From NCBI GenBank assembly GCA_015956445.1, contig WIUZ02000011.1, positions 1,079,501-1,143,500 of the forward strand: 64,000 nucleotides of DNA, written 5' to 3'. Origin of the DNA: Thelephora terrestris. Its lineage: Eukaryota > Basidiomycota > Agaricomycetes > Thelephorales > Thelephoraceae. Under the pieces are notes generated by a model that saw nothing but the letters and a program-made list of their open reading frames with translations, was not told the DNA's origin and did not search any database. Shown in pieces: positions 45,180-57,592 of the stretch. Position 1 is the stretch's first letter. Every line of letters begins with the position of its first letter. A program made the position numbers and the translations under genes.

Positions 45180-48100
45180 CCTAGGTGGTGAGCCAATGGG
45201 ACTGGATTCCCACGATCCCTCCTCCTGGGTACCCGCTTCAAGCCGATATATGGGCGATCACGCAGGCCAGCGCGGGCCCCGAGACTTTTGAGCGGGTGAA
45301 GGGAGCTCTCCCGCAATTAAAAAACCCACCTATGGGCGACCCTGGACGACGTCATACTTACTGATACCGACACCTGACAACCGGGGAGCTAGAGGGCTGT
45401 GCGGAATGTTCGCTACTTATTGTTCGCCGCTGCTGCCTGCCCTGCCCAGTTCAACTCTCTTCCTGGACATCGAGCGAGAATCGCCGAGATTGACCGCGTG
45501 AGGATGTGCTCTCAGTAAAACTTGAGAGCGCTGCTCCACGCAGCGTTCAGCTGTGACTTCAATTCGGAAAAGCCAGGCTATCACCTCAGCGCCGCCTATT
45601 TTGTGCGGCTCGTAAATCACCAACGCCACGGGGAACGCCACCCAGCATCGGTAATCAAGAAACCTGGGCCTATCGTCTCCATTCCTGTGGCGAAGGAAAC
45701 CCAACGGCTCCCACGGCGTGGACGCTCAAACGCTCAACGTCTGACCTCCGCTTCCGCTCGCCCGCTACTGTGGTATCACTGGAGCACCCTCGCATAGGCA
45801 GGATGACTCGGGACTACTTGTGCTCAGTGGACTTTCAGCCTAGAGATAGTATCGCGACACGGGATTTCCCAACGAAGGTGAATAATGACCGAGGCTTGGT
45901 AATTCTTTTCCTGGAAACTGTCTGCTCGTGCCCTCGGCTTCATCACGCTCCTGGCCTTGGCCACCCCAATTCGCCGCAGGACCATCGCCGCACATCTTGG
46001 GCAAATCGATGGGGACCGTCAAGTTCAGACTCAGCGATCTAATCACGGTGCGCTACACGTGTTGACGGCCCCCGGAATTGAACGCGCGTGGATATCTAAC
46101 GTATGTCGTCCAACAGCCAAGTATCAGTCCTCCCTTGTACCCTCACCTAGCCTGGAGGAGCCCGGTGATTGCGTTGTACAGCTCTTACGGGATTGAGGGC
46201 GGCACGAACTTGTACTCGTACCAGTTCAATCCTGGGTGCACTGCTGAGGAAAGGCAGCGGCGAGGACAGAGAGGATTGCTTCATGGGTGAAAACCGATTA
46301 CTCTCTTTCCTCGAGATCGCCGAGACGAGTCATAGACCTGAAGTGGCAAGTTCTTTCATTTATCATAACTGGACTTTCTTCGCAGCACAACTGACCAAAC
46401 AAGACCATTGAACGACCTAATGCATAGTCTTCTCAACAGTCGTAATTGATGACATTACCATCATCTTCCCCATCGCCATAACCATCCTTGCCCGTCGTCG
46501 CTATCATCCTCGTCACTTTCATCACTTGCGTACTCACCATCCGTATCCGAATCCCCTTCGCTTGAACTCTCAAAATCCGAGTACTCTTCGTATGTATCGG
46601 GGTCCGGAATGTAAGTCACTGTCATGCCTTCAAGACCTCTTGCGCCCTTGGCCCCGTCGAGCTTTGATGCCTGACTTTTCGCGTATTCCCCACCACGGAC
46701 GACTAGGGTGTCAATACGAACACACACTGCACCTCTCACCATATCTTGACGCAACCGCCTAAGAACGTGACCACAGTCACCACTAAGTTCCAAGACCTCC
46801 AGGAACCCCAGCCCTCCAAGCAAACCAGCCAACCACTTGTCTTCTCCGCCAACCATCAGATTCGATTGGACCGCAGTTACCCTCCGAACGGAATATAGTG
46901 GGAGGCCTCCCCAGAGATGAAGCTCCCGCTTATAATTGCGTAAACTCCCGGTGTGGTAGGTGAGTACCGCTTGGGAAGCACTTTTGAAGGTGATCTTTCC
47001 GGACCCACTTTCGGTTTCAATTTGTAGCTCCGGGAGTTGTGCATAATTCGGAAGACGTTTGCTAAAGAGCGGATCGGGAAGGACAGGGATGGTGGGCGCC
47101 GGGGGAAATGGGGATCGCAAGGAAATTACTGTGACATTTGGGAGCTCGAGAACTTGAAGGATGGGCGGGATGGCTCCTGCACTTGATGGACCAGTAATGT
47201 CAGGCGTGAGTAGGGAAATCTCCTCCACGCAAGGAAGTGTCACGATTTGGGCCGAGGGGACGTCGGTGTACCAATTCGCCTGGAAAAGCAGACTGACTTT
47301 TACTAGTCCTGGTAGTTGCCCCAATGTACTCAAGAAGCGGCGGATTGGAATGTAGGTTGAATCTCCCGTGCACATGAATAGTTCGGTTATGTGCGAGAAG
47401 CTTGGGGATCCGTACAACGATAAAATACCATGCAGGTGCAGGGTCTGCAGGTGCCGGAAGATGCCTTCGGAGAGACCTAAGGGTAGACTAATTTCGGACA
47501 GATGGGGATTTTTGGTGAGGAATTTTAGGGAGCGAAGTGTGGGGATGGGTTCGCATAGGTGTTCTGCGACCTGCCTGAGGCCACCCGGTATTATAATTGA
47601 TACTGTCAAATGCACGAGTCTAAAGGCGTGGGGGACGATGGAGGTGACCAGCTCCGTGGAGATCAAGTCGACTTCGATAGGAATGGACTTGGATCGTTCC
47701 AGGTACGCCTCGAGTTCCGACGAATCTCCACCGGCCTTGCGCCACACCTGGGGAAAAGTGAGCAATGTTGTTCTCCATTGTTGGCAGACGGCTGTGGCGT
47801 TGAGCACGTCGCGCTGCTTGGTAAGGAATGTGGCAGCGAGAGCGAAGGTTTCCGGAGGGATTTGATTGATGGGCGCGAAGCGGTTCTTGATGTTCCTGGC
47901 TTTCCTCAGTATCGCTGAGATCTTCAGGACCATGGCATCGACCTGCATCACAGTCAGCGATTCATCAACCCTAACACTGGCGGTGCCTGCGCTCGAACCT
48001 GCTTGGATGTTGCAGCATCGGTAGGACTGCCAAGGAGAAAACCTATACAGTAAGCCAACCATAACCAAGGCTTGGGGAATACTTTAGCGTACCTGAAGGT

Positions 48101-48330
48101 GGCAGCGATATTATCCAACCGTTTCTCAAGGATTTCCAGGAGTTGTGGAATTGGCGCGTCTGATCCGTGGCGGTTGTGTTCCATCTGTGCAACGTGGAAA
48201 CAGACGCCCCCGGACACTGCAACGTTAGACATGAAATCGACCAGCAAACGACGCAAAGGAACGAACCCCTTCTCTTTTTCTGCGGCGCGACGAGTGCGAT
48301 ACGTGGTGCGAGTGCTTGCCTGAATAGTTG
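45180..48330 (-). repeat. Segmental duplication block 2 (inverted copy of block 1)
   Basis: Reverse-orientation partner of 27310-30750, carrying F-box copy B plus about 1.3 kb of its 3' flank. Similarity is strong in coding sequence and remains visible in the non-coding flank (for example AAATAGGCGGCGCTGAGGTG near 45590 against the block 1 copy near 29937). Confidence 0.8.
46461..48184 (-). CDS. F-box protein, family copy B
   Basis: Exons 48093-48184 (92 nt) and 46461-47970; 533 residues. Exon 1 is MEHNRHGSDAPIPQLLEIL. The acceptor at 47971-47973 (TAG) is used because the acceptor position equivalent to copy A (near 47999) would hit a stop. The protein is very close to copy A throughout the F-box (INQIPPETFALAATFLTKQ) and leucine-rich region, with an acidic tail ending SDESDEDDSDDGQGWLW. 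The change of acceptor between A and B is the main structural difference. Confidence 0.83.
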
Positions 48331-48689
48331 ACCGTCAAGGTTTTAGACAAGTTCGGTAAGGTCCCCTATTTGAAACTTTACGCGAACCTACCCTGTGCGT
48401 TAGCCGACTATGTGATAACACCCAGAAGCCCCCCACTTGTTGTACACGGGAAGAATATGGGGACGACAAACACCAGGGTTCTAGGCGGTACCAGCAACCA
48501 ATGATGATGCATTAATGATGGATGGCATGCCGCACTGCGAACACGCGCCGGCTCTCAAAAAATGAGGACCACTTTAGGTACCTCAGCCAGAGCCTGGCAG
48601 CGGCACGCATGTCGCGTAGTTCCTCTATGCAACGCCACCTAGGGTTATCAACGTCGGTAATGGTCTATCGTTGGCAAAGTACACCAGGT

Positions 48690-51073
48690 AAAGCTGGATG
48701 GTCCCCATGGCGTGGATGCTCAAGCGCTCAGCGTCCAACCCTCGTTCCCGCTCTTTCCACCGCCGTGGTGTCCATAGATCAGCCTTGTGTAGGCAAGATA
48801 ACTCTGGGCCACTGAAGACCTTCATGGACAAAAACACCGAGTCCCGAAACATCAAAACATCGTTCGGAAACCCTGTCTGGCCGCGAAGTGGTCTGCTCGT
48901 GTCCTTATCTCCTGCCCTGGGCAACCTTGGCTTCTGCGAGCCCACTCCGATTTGTTGTCGAACAATGCCCTCGCCTCTTGGACAAACAGTGAGATGTTTC
49001 TTCAGATCTAATTTTTTACTATGCGTATCGCTCCTTGGAAACGAACAGGCGTGAATGTTGCGTTCAAGCCGGGTGACAAGCCAACCGTCCGAACTCTCTT
49101 GTCATCTCACCTGGGGCGAGCTCAACGATGACGTTGTACAGCTCTCGCGAATCGAAGGCGGTACGAATTCGCGCGTGCGCCATTGTATTTCTGGGTGTGA
49201 TCCCGAGGGAAAGTTGCGGCGAGAACGGGGGTTCACAGAGAGGTTTGTTCTATGGTAAGAACCGATTTTGAAACGAGGCTGCCCGAACCAGTACCGTCCC
49301 TCCCGCTCTCATCAGTTCTCATCGCCTTCCACATCTTCTTCCTCATCGACTTCGTCCTCATCTCCGTCCTCGTCAACTTCATCGCCGTCGCCGTTCTCGC
49401 CATTCTCGTCACTCTCGCCCGAATAACTACCATCCGAATCAAAATTGCCTTCGCTCGAGCTCCCAATATCTGAGAACTCCTCGCGTGAACCAGGGTCCGG
49501 GATGTATGTCACCGTCATGTTTTCAAGTCCTAGTGCACCCTTGACACCGTCAAACTTGAATGCCTGGCGTTTGGCGTATTCTCCACCACGGACGACGAGG
49601 GCCTTGATCCCAACAGATACCTCGCCTCTCGCCATCCAGACACGGAGCCGCCTGAGAACGTGACCACAGTCACCGTGCAGTTCCAAAAGCTCCAGGAACT
49701 CCAGCTCTCCAATGAGGCCGGCCAACCATATGTCTTCTTTTCCATGTCTCAAATCCGACCGGACCGCAGTCACCCTCCGGACGGAAGAGATTGGAAGGCC
49801 TCCCCATAGTCGAATTTCCCGTAGATGGTCCTCCAGCGGTCCGGTGTCGTAGGCAAGTACTGCTTGAGAAGCACTCCTGAATATGATCTCTCCGGACCCC
49901 CTTTTGGTTTTAATTTGTAGCCCCGGGAGTTTCGCGTAATTCGGAAGACGTTCGTTGAATAAGGCACCGGGAAGGACAGGGATGGAGGACGACATGGGAA
50001 ATGGGGATTGCATGGAAACCACCTTGGCCTTTGGGAGCTCAAGGAATCGGAGAATGGGCGGGACGGCCCCTTCATCTAACGGACCGGTAATGCTAGGTGT
50101 GAATAGACAGATCTCTTCCAAGCAAGAAAGCGTGACAATTTTGGGCGAGTGGACGTGGGCGTACCAATCCGCCTGGAAAATTAGGCAGAGTTTCACCAGT
50201 CCTGGTAGTTTCCCCAAGGTGTCCAAGAGACCGGTTGTTGATTTGATGGTGGGATAACCCGTGCACAGGTATAATTCAGTGATGTGTGGGAAACTTTGGG
50301 ATCCGCGAAACGACGAAATCCCGTACAAAACCAAGGACTCTAAGTGCCGAAAGAGGCCTTCAGACAGACCTAAGGGAAGCTCGATTGCGTACAGTTGGGG
50401 ATTTTGGGTGAAGAATTTTAGGGAGCGAAGTGTGGGGATGGGTTCGCATAGGTGTCCTGCGACCTGCTCGAAGCCAGCGGAGTCTTTGACTGACACCGTC
50501 AAATTCACAAGTCGAAAGGTGTGGGGGACAATTGAGGTGACCAGGCTCGGGGAAAATAAGTCGACTTCGATAGGAATGGACTTGGACCGTTCTAGGTACG
50601 CTTCTAGTTCCGGCAAGCGCCCACCGGCCTTGCGCCACACCTGGGGAAAAGAGAGCAATGTTGTTCTCCATTGTTGGCAGACGGCTGTGGCGTTGATCAC
50701 GTCGCTTGAATTGGTAAGGAATGTGGCAGTGAGGGCGAGAGTCTCCGGAGGGATTTGGTTTATGGGGGCGAAGCGGTTCTTAATGTTCCTGGCTTTCCTC
50801 AGTATCGTTGAGATCTTCAAAACCATGCCATCGATCTGCATCAAATTGGAATCAGCGACTCTGACACCGGTGGTGCCCGCGTTCGAACCTGCTTGGATGT
50901 CGCAACATCGGTAGGACTGCCAAGAAGAAACGATTACAGTGAGCCAGCCATCACGAACGCTTGGGAGACCCCGTGCCATACCTAAGGGTAGCAGAGATGT
51001 TATCCAACCCTTTCTCGACCATTTCCAGGAGTTGTGAAAGTAACACATCTGATCCGAGACTGTTGTTTGCCAT
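48690..51073 (-). repeat. Segmental duplication block 3 (tandem to block 2)
   Basis: Same orientation as block 2. It carries F-box copy C and about 0.6 kb of flank. Flank anchors: ATGGCGTGGATGCTCAAGCG near 48706 matches CGGCGTGGACGCTCAAACG near 45715, and ACGTTGTACAGCTCTCGCG near 49131 matches CGTTGTACAGCTCTTACGG near 46173. It is more diverged than the block 1/block 2 pair, so it is an older duplicate. Confidence 0.7.
49312..51073 (-). CDS. F-box protein, family copy C
   Basis: Exons 50982-51073 (92 nt) and 49312-50860; 546 residues. Exon 1 is MANNSLGSDVLLSQLLEMV. The acceptor at 50861-50863 is equivalent to copy B and gives RVADSNLMQIDGMVLKIS. The F-box is INQIPPETLALTATFLTNS and NATAVCQQWRTTLLSFP. 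The C-terminal tail of about 45 residues is almost wholly Asp/Glu/Gly/Ser (DGDEVDEDGDEDEVDEEEDV), longer than in A and B. Repeated GAC/GAG codons suggest growth of the tail by slippage. Confidence 0.83.
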
Positions 51074-51625
51074 CTGTGAAACCATCGCCCACAATTAGAC
51101 ATAGAACACAACCGGCAAACGATTGCAAACGAACAAGCCCTCGCTTCGTTCGTATGGTAAAACGAGCGCACTGCGTGGCACGGATGCAGGGTGAATCGTT
51201 GATCGTCAATGTTTTAGACAACTTCGGTGTGATCCCATATTTGAAACTTTATGTAAAGCTGTCGCAGAGAGTTTATTCCGTGATAGTTAACGCCGCAAAA
51301 ACGACCCATGACTGAGGGTGAAAAACTTGTAGAAATAACGCCTGGTAATGAATGATGTTGGCCTCTTGAGATAGTGTCTGGTGCCAATAAACATGGGTAT
51401 CATGGAAGCCTGGAGGAAACGGGGGAGCGGGAAGGGACAAGCTGACAGACTTTGATCGGATCGGAGAGGGCTCTTCCCCCAACTTGCATCAGTCTCTCAT
51501 AGACCGCCGGCGGCAACGATGCCGCCTAAACTGAGACTGACGAATACCTCAGCAGCCCCTCTTACACACGGGGTAAACCCCAGATGCATACAGACAAGTG
51601 GAAGTGAGCCCCCAGGTCCACAACG

Positions 51626-52894
51626 ATGCATTCTGACCCCCCGTTTGACGTGACCCGCGCAGTTTTCAAACTTCCAGCCGAGCTCATCCTCGAAATTTTA
51701 GCCTATTTTGGAGATCCTCATCGCAACATTCTATACGAGAAGAGCGGACGATACGGAAGTCTGGAACCGAAGGCCGTGGAACGGTTGACGGTCATCCGAA
51801 GATTAACCATGACTTGTTGGCACCTGCGCAACAGGCTGCTCCCGGTTCTCTGGAAACATGTGGAAGGGTGTAATATGTACCCTAAGCACCGATATCATGG
51901 CCCGCATATGACGTCCCAACCGGCCGGTGGTCTGTACGCACAATGCTCATATCTGTTGCTCAACCCAACGATTGGCGTCTATGTCGAGTGCGTGAACATT
52001 AACATTTGAATCTATAAGTGAAACTCACGCATTATCATTCTGCAGGACCCTCTCCGTCGATCTGTACTTCAAATACGCCCCCAAGGATTTGATGTCGAAA
52101 TTCATCGACTGTCTGGTCCGTTTGCCCAACCTAAGGACCCTGGAGGTTTTCAGCGCCAGCCACCTCAGCCCCATAACCAGAGGACTCAAACGTAAATCTG
52201 CCAAATTCCCTAGCGTGCGTGAACTGGCCATCAGTAATAGGACGGCCAAGTTCATCGGGTGCTGCCCGAACGTGGAAACCGTGTCCGCCCCAGATCAGCT
52301 CTCCTTGGGGGGTGCCACGGTCCTGAGCTCATACGGAAAGAGGTTGGAAAAGCTGAAGCGCGTTGTAGGAGTAGCCGAGGACAGTGTTCGCTTGGGTAAG
52401 CTTGAAGACGCGTTGTGGTTTCTATTCACTTAAGTTATGCCACCAAAGTGGTGCAGGGTTGCCCGGACCTCCAAGAGATCGGTATCAGGGCTTGCGCTGG
52501 GATTGTCTACGGAACTGTTGTGAGTTTCCCGCGTCGAGGGATCCAGGAACTCATGTACCTATTTTAGGCTGAGGCCAGTGCCAAGATCGTTGAACCCCTG
52601 CGATCACTGAAGCGTCTCGCCGTCGTGGAACTTGATTACGACACACACCTGTTTTCTTCTGACGAAATGGATGAAATAGGGCATGAAGTGTACAAGGACG
52701 GAAGGGACGGGTATATAAAGGAGTGGAAGCGGCTTCTAATTCCAGTCCTCAAGGATAGCCATTCTCAAGAACGCAAGTTTTTGAGGTGGATACACTCTGA
52801 AAATCACTGGTATCGTGATCCCCCCAACGGAGTCACTGATGTCGTGGAGAATGGAGAGCTAGAAGTGTTCCCCACAACATCCCTGATCGTGTAG
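51626..52894 (+). CDS. F-box-like protein, second family, copy G
   Basis: Exons 51626-51987, 52046-52395, 52449-52519, 52568-52894; 369 residues, all phases consistent. The N-terminal F-box-like motif is VFKLPAELILEILAYFGDP and then RRLTMTCWHLRNRLLPVLW. Leucine-rich stretches follow (LMSKFIDCLVRLPNLRTLEV). The C-terminus is LIPVLKDSHSQERKFLRW and an end ENGELEVFPTTSLIV. The exon 2/3 donor-acceptor pair (52396, 52448) was chosen because it alone keeps VVQGCPDLQEIGIRACAG in frame. Distinct from copies A-F and paired in tandem with copy H. Probably an SCF adaptor. Confidence 0.75.
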
Positions 52895-53160
52895 AAACGG
52901 ATACCCGGGTTGTCATCTACCGTCTTTATCGTTTTCTCGCAAGCGAATTGTTGCTAGCATTGACGTTTGGGTGACATTCCTTGACGACGCCTAGAGCACT
53001 CTGGACTCAGAAGCAATCCCGGGTGGGTCCTCGAACTCTCTCTCACTTACTTACCTGATCTGATTGAGATATCGGGCGCCGGGAGCAAAAGTCACCGAGC
53101 CGGTGCATCAAAGTCACTTTTAGTTAAAGTTTGGTCAAAGTCCCAAAGACTTTGCACGGA

Positions 53161-53168
53161 CTATAAAT
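53161..53168 (+). promoter_or_regulatory. TATA box upstream of F-box copy H
   Basis: CTATAAAT about 123 bp before the first ATG (53291) of the copy H region. It follows a run of AAAGTC / AAAGTTTGG direct repeats at 53092-53155. Confidence 0.4.
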
Positions 53169-53359
53169 CAGTGCCACCTGTTTCTATGTCTTCGAGTGGT
53201 GTTTACCGCGACCCATCTCCTCGCTAGGGTGGCCACCTTGTCATTCAACCCCTGCTCCCAAAACTCTTTCCCTCACCTCCTGCGAAACCGATGCCGCGCA
53301 TGCGCAAGTATCCAGTAGACTTTGTCATTTCCGATTAATACCTGACCTTCGTTGGAACA

Positions 53360-54557
53360 GTTCTGAGCCTCCCTCTCGAGCTAATCCTCGAGGTTCTTTC
53401 ATACTTTACAGACCATCGAAGCTTCATTCGCGAAAACTACAATGGCAGAGGGATGTACGCGCGCATGGGGAAGGAACACGCCGAACGGTCGATTATCATT
53501 CGAAGGCTGACCATGACATGCTGGTCACTGCGTAACCGACTTCTTCCACTTCTTTGGGCCGATACCGAGGGATGCGTCTCGCACACTCGTTACGACTACA
53601 CGACTGGGACTGGAGGCGGGGGCTTACATTTGTACGCTCAGTGCATCTACTTGTCCAATCACCGGGCGATCGCCGCCCACGTCCGGTACGTACCCGTCCA
53701 TCCTTCACACCCAACTCGTCCCTCACAAACAGCCACTTCCTCAGTATTTTTTCCGTTGATTTGAGCTTCTTTCATGCCCCCGAAGATCTTGTCACCAAAC
53801 TTGTGGATTGCTTGGTCCGACTGCCCAACCTGAAGACGTTGGAGATCTTGAGCGCTGGCTCCCGAGCCCCCATCTCAAAGGCGCTCAAGCGAAAATACGC
53901 CGTGTTCCCGAGTATCCGTGAGCTGCGCATTACGCCCGCGTGTCACCATTTCGTCAGGAAATGTCCAAACCTGGACAGTTTGATCTTCACCAGTACCATG
54001 GACACGCATGCCCCTTCTACCATTCGTTCGCATGGCGGAGGACTGAAGCGTCTCGCGGGGGTGACTGTCTATGATCGAAACGTTCTACATTGTGGGTCTC
54101 TGAAGCATGTCGTCCTATCGAACAGTCGCTCAGAGGCGTTTTATCATAGGGGTCACGTGGGGCTGCCCGAACCTTCGAGAGATTGGCGTCGTCGGCTCCA
54201 CCAAAGTGAGTATATCCCATTCGGGGGGGAGGGGTGGGCTTCCTTGCCACACACGTGCTGAGAATCCTCGAATCGCAGTCCGACAGGGAGCAGTTCAAAT
54301 TGTTCCGGAAGCTGAAGTACCTTGCGGTCATCGATATCGACCTCGCGCAAGAGAATGACCACCCCGCGGACTGGGAGAGTACACGGGTGATTTACAAGAG
54401 AGAGCTCGTTAGAATCCTCAAAGATAGCCCCTCGAGAGAGCGCAAGTTCTTGAGATGGAAGGTCGTCCAGCGTCGCACGCGCGCTCTCGACGATGATAGG
54501 CCTTACGATGTTGTGGAGAAAGAAGAATTGGAGGTGTGTCAAGAAACATCCTTCTAA
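53360..54557 (+). CDS. F-box-like protein, second family, copy H (5' end uncertain)
   Basis: Exons: the first ends at 53685, then 53745-54081, 54134-54205, 54279-54557. The first exon carries LSLPLELILEVLSYFTDHR and RRLTMTCWSLRNRLLPLLW, aligning with copy G. Later parts are EDLVTKLVDCLVRLPNLKTL, FIIGVTWGCPNLREIG, and RILKDSPSRERKFLRWKV ending EELEVCQETSF. I could not join the ATG at 53291 to the first exon in frame: a stop lies at about 53335 and the only acceptor fits phase 1. The start exon may be missed, or the gene may have lost its start. The rest is open and well spliced. Confidence 0.65.
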
Positions 54558-55050
54558 ACATTTGAATGACTGCGCCTTGTGACTGCCGCTGTGCATATGT
54601 ATCTATACACCGTGAATCGTATAATTGATCCCGTTTCCTGGCTGGGGGATCTGGCCGGAGCTGATTGCATTGATCGACTTAATTCGCGATGCCATGTGGG
54701 CAGTACCTTGCAAAGGTTCGTGCACACACACACAAGTCCACCACGGTGGACCCAGAGAATAAATTTTGGAATGCTTTATAGCTTATATTTCAACATGGCA
54801 TGACATGACTAGGCTAGAGAGACAAATAGAAACAAAAACAAACAAAATGATGCGCAAAGCAAACATGACGAGGTTGCGAGCAGAGATCGAACGTAAACGA
54901 GGGGCTAATTCGAAAGGGTCCCGCCTCCCCAGAGAGCAAACGTGCGAGGGCTTGATGGAAACATGATGATGATGAGGAAAAAAATTATATATGAATGAAA
55001 TGAATGAGAGCGGGGATGGATAGTCTTTGTGTTTTCACACACGAGCCCGT
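54558..55050. other. Convergent 3' region, no gene recognised
   Basis: Between the ends of copy H (plus) and the UIM gene (minus). It is A-rich, with ATGATGATGAGGAAAAAAATTATATATG near 54965 that probably contains 3'-end signals for both transcripts. Confidence 0.4.
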
Positions 55051-57592
55051 TCAACCCCACTCCGGAACGAACGGCGTGACCAAATCCGCATAGTTATCGT
55101 CATTCCGTCGTTGATCTCTCCTCCCCCTTCCAAACACGTTCCTGAACATGTTCACCACCCCAGTAGGCTTGTCAGGCTCGTCGTCCTCCATACCCAACTC
55201 AACCTGGGCCGGATAAAGCATATCCAAAGTCTTGGCCAACCGCTTCATCCCACCCGAGTTATCGTGTGCCATTCTCCGAGAGTCCTCGACAGCGGATGCG
55301 AGATACATTGCCATGTTTGGGAAACTTATGGGCAGGGTTGGGTAAGGGGTGCTCGAAGTGGCCGGGATGGTATAGTATTTCGACACCGGTGTATCTGGGC
55401 CGTCGCGAAGAAGAGGAGGTAGGGGGGTCGCGTTGTAAGACCAAGGTAGGGTGTTAACATCACCATTCGAGAACTTGTGGGGAGCGTTCGAGGGTGATGG
55501 GTTGTCGATAGTCATGTAAATGACGGTTCTCCAATCCTGGGAAGTGGCGTTGACCTTCGAACAGCTTAGCAATACAATTACCGTAAAAGAGACGTGGTAC
55601 GTACCTTTACAAATTGTACAACGGTACGGAGCTTTGGCTCCTGCTTGGAGGCCGCCAAAACTTCAACGGCTGGCTCAATTCTAGACCCGCTCAATCGAGC
55701 CATCATCTTCAAAAGGTGGCGCCAATCCGGTGCCTGGATATGGAACGGGACATATCTCCCAGTAGGCAGAGAGATAACATTTGGGACCCCGCCCTTCAGT
55801 GTCGTTTTGATGGAGGAAATCTGAGGTGGATTGAACCCGAGGGCTACAAAGGGAAAAGGTCGTAAACAATACTCCCCATGTCTGTGCAGGTTCGGGGGGA
55901 CTTACAAACACCGTATAATAATTGTGAGTCGATGAACGAGTTCGCTGGAACGGGGTTGGCGGATGAACTCGGGGAATCCCCTGGAGGCGCATCGTACGGC
56001 TCTTCCACAATTTGGAATGGGGTCGGGATCGTTGGCACCGGTGGGATCGGCTCAGCACTGCTAGGGCTGATAGGTACTGTATTTAAAGACTGAGACCGAT
56101 TGCCAAGTGACTTGTCGGGTTGAGCGGGGATAGGCGAATGACGGCTACTAGTAGGTGTAACAGCGGAAGCGGACGAGCTCCTGCCTAAAGACGAGTGGTT
56201 GACTGGCGATATCGGAGAAGACTTCTCGGGGACGGATGTCCTGGCGGAGACTACGTGATGATACAGAGGGGGAGGGGGATCAGAATCGGAATTAACAATG
56301 GAAAACTTCGGTCGTTGAACATCTTGGCGTTTCCGTGAACTCGTAGATGGTGGCGGCGACGGGTATATGGTAGTCTCGGAGCTCGGAAACACAGGAGGTT
56401 GAGGCCCGTGATTAGATGGTCCAGCAGCAGCGGACCTCTCCTCTTCCTCGGCAATCCGCCCGGCGAAAGCCTCATCATCATCGGTGCTTGATTTCGCGGG
56501 GCGCATTAACGGCGACGACGCTTTGCTGGTGGGTCGGGATGCCGAGGAATGAGGAGGATGTGAGGGAGCAAGGGACATTTGAGGAGAGACCGGAGGTTCA
56601 GAGACAGGTAACGGGGAAGGGAACGAAACTGGTGAAGTAGTCTGGGGGAATGTTGAAGGACCAGCACCCGCAGTCGAAACGGGTGTGCTCCAAGATGAAG
56701 CGTGCTTCATCGACTCTTCAATCGCCCTCGCAATATCGTCCTCTTCCTGGGAGGACATTCCAGATTGCTCCTTTAATTCCTTCTCAGAGAGTGCGATCGC
56801 AAGTGCCAGCGCTTCCTCTTCGTCATCCACAGGTGCGCGTTTCACGTCGCTCTCGAATCTAGGAGGTGAACCAGTGGGAAAATGAGGTGGGGGTACAGGT
56901 GAGGCTGTTTCATACGGAGACTCATACAGCGGAGACGAATCTGATCGATACGAATAGCTAGGTGATGGTATCGGGATTGATGGTGGGGGTGGATGGACTG
57001 GAGAGGTGCGTTGAGCAGCGCTTTGGGGGTTGTTCGACTGGTAAGTCGGAGGAAGGGGTGGAACAGGCGGTGGTGCGTTCTGCGGCGGGATACGATTTAC
57101 GGCGGGAGAAGAACTCGACCGACGGGCGGACATGGGAGCCGGACGGATGGGTACCACGGCATCTTGGGTTTGGTTGCTGGGCGAGGAGGGCTGATAACTT
57201 GGATATGTGGGCTGGAACGCCGGCGGTCTGGGGGGAGGCACAGTTATATGTGGGAAATGTTGGGCTTGGGGGAACTGCGGGGAAGGAAAGTGAGGGACTG
57301 GAGGAGGTGGTCCAGTGTAGGGATTGTGGTCTGCGACAAAGGACTTTGCGCGAGGACGAGCTGCATAACCCCCAGGAATGAGCTGATTTGGCACCGGCTG
57401 GGCGTACCTATGTGGCATTTGTTGGCTGACCACAGTAGGATAGAGCGCCGGAGCGGTGTAAGGGTTGTGTTGATCATGAGGGTATAGGGGAGCGGGAGGG
57501 CGGGGATGATTGTGGTTTGGCGGAGCAGAATGAGGATACGGCTGAGACCACGACTGAGGCAAAGAAGATCTGTGGACCGCCGGACGATCCAT
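55051..57592 (-). CDS. Proline-rich protein with ubiquitin-interacting motifs
   Basis: Exons 55906-57592, 55605-55843, 55051-55554; 809 residues. The first about 240 residues are Pro/Tyr/Gln-rich and disordered (MDRPAVHRSSLPQSW, many PPPP runs). Two clear UIM helices follow: EEEALALAIALSEKELKEQS and QEEDDIARAIEESMKHAS, with the Ala-x-x-x-Ser core. A third, weaker acidic helix is DDEAFAGRIAEEEERSAA. A Ser/Pro-rich middle leads to a C-terminal region across exons 2-3 that looks folded (GRYVPFHIQAPDWRHLLKMM, TVVQFVKVNATSQDWRTVIY, NMAMYLASAVEDSRRMAHD). UIMs bind ubiquitin on cargo or ligases, often in endosomal sorting. The C-terminal domain is one I cannot name. Confidence 0.8.
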
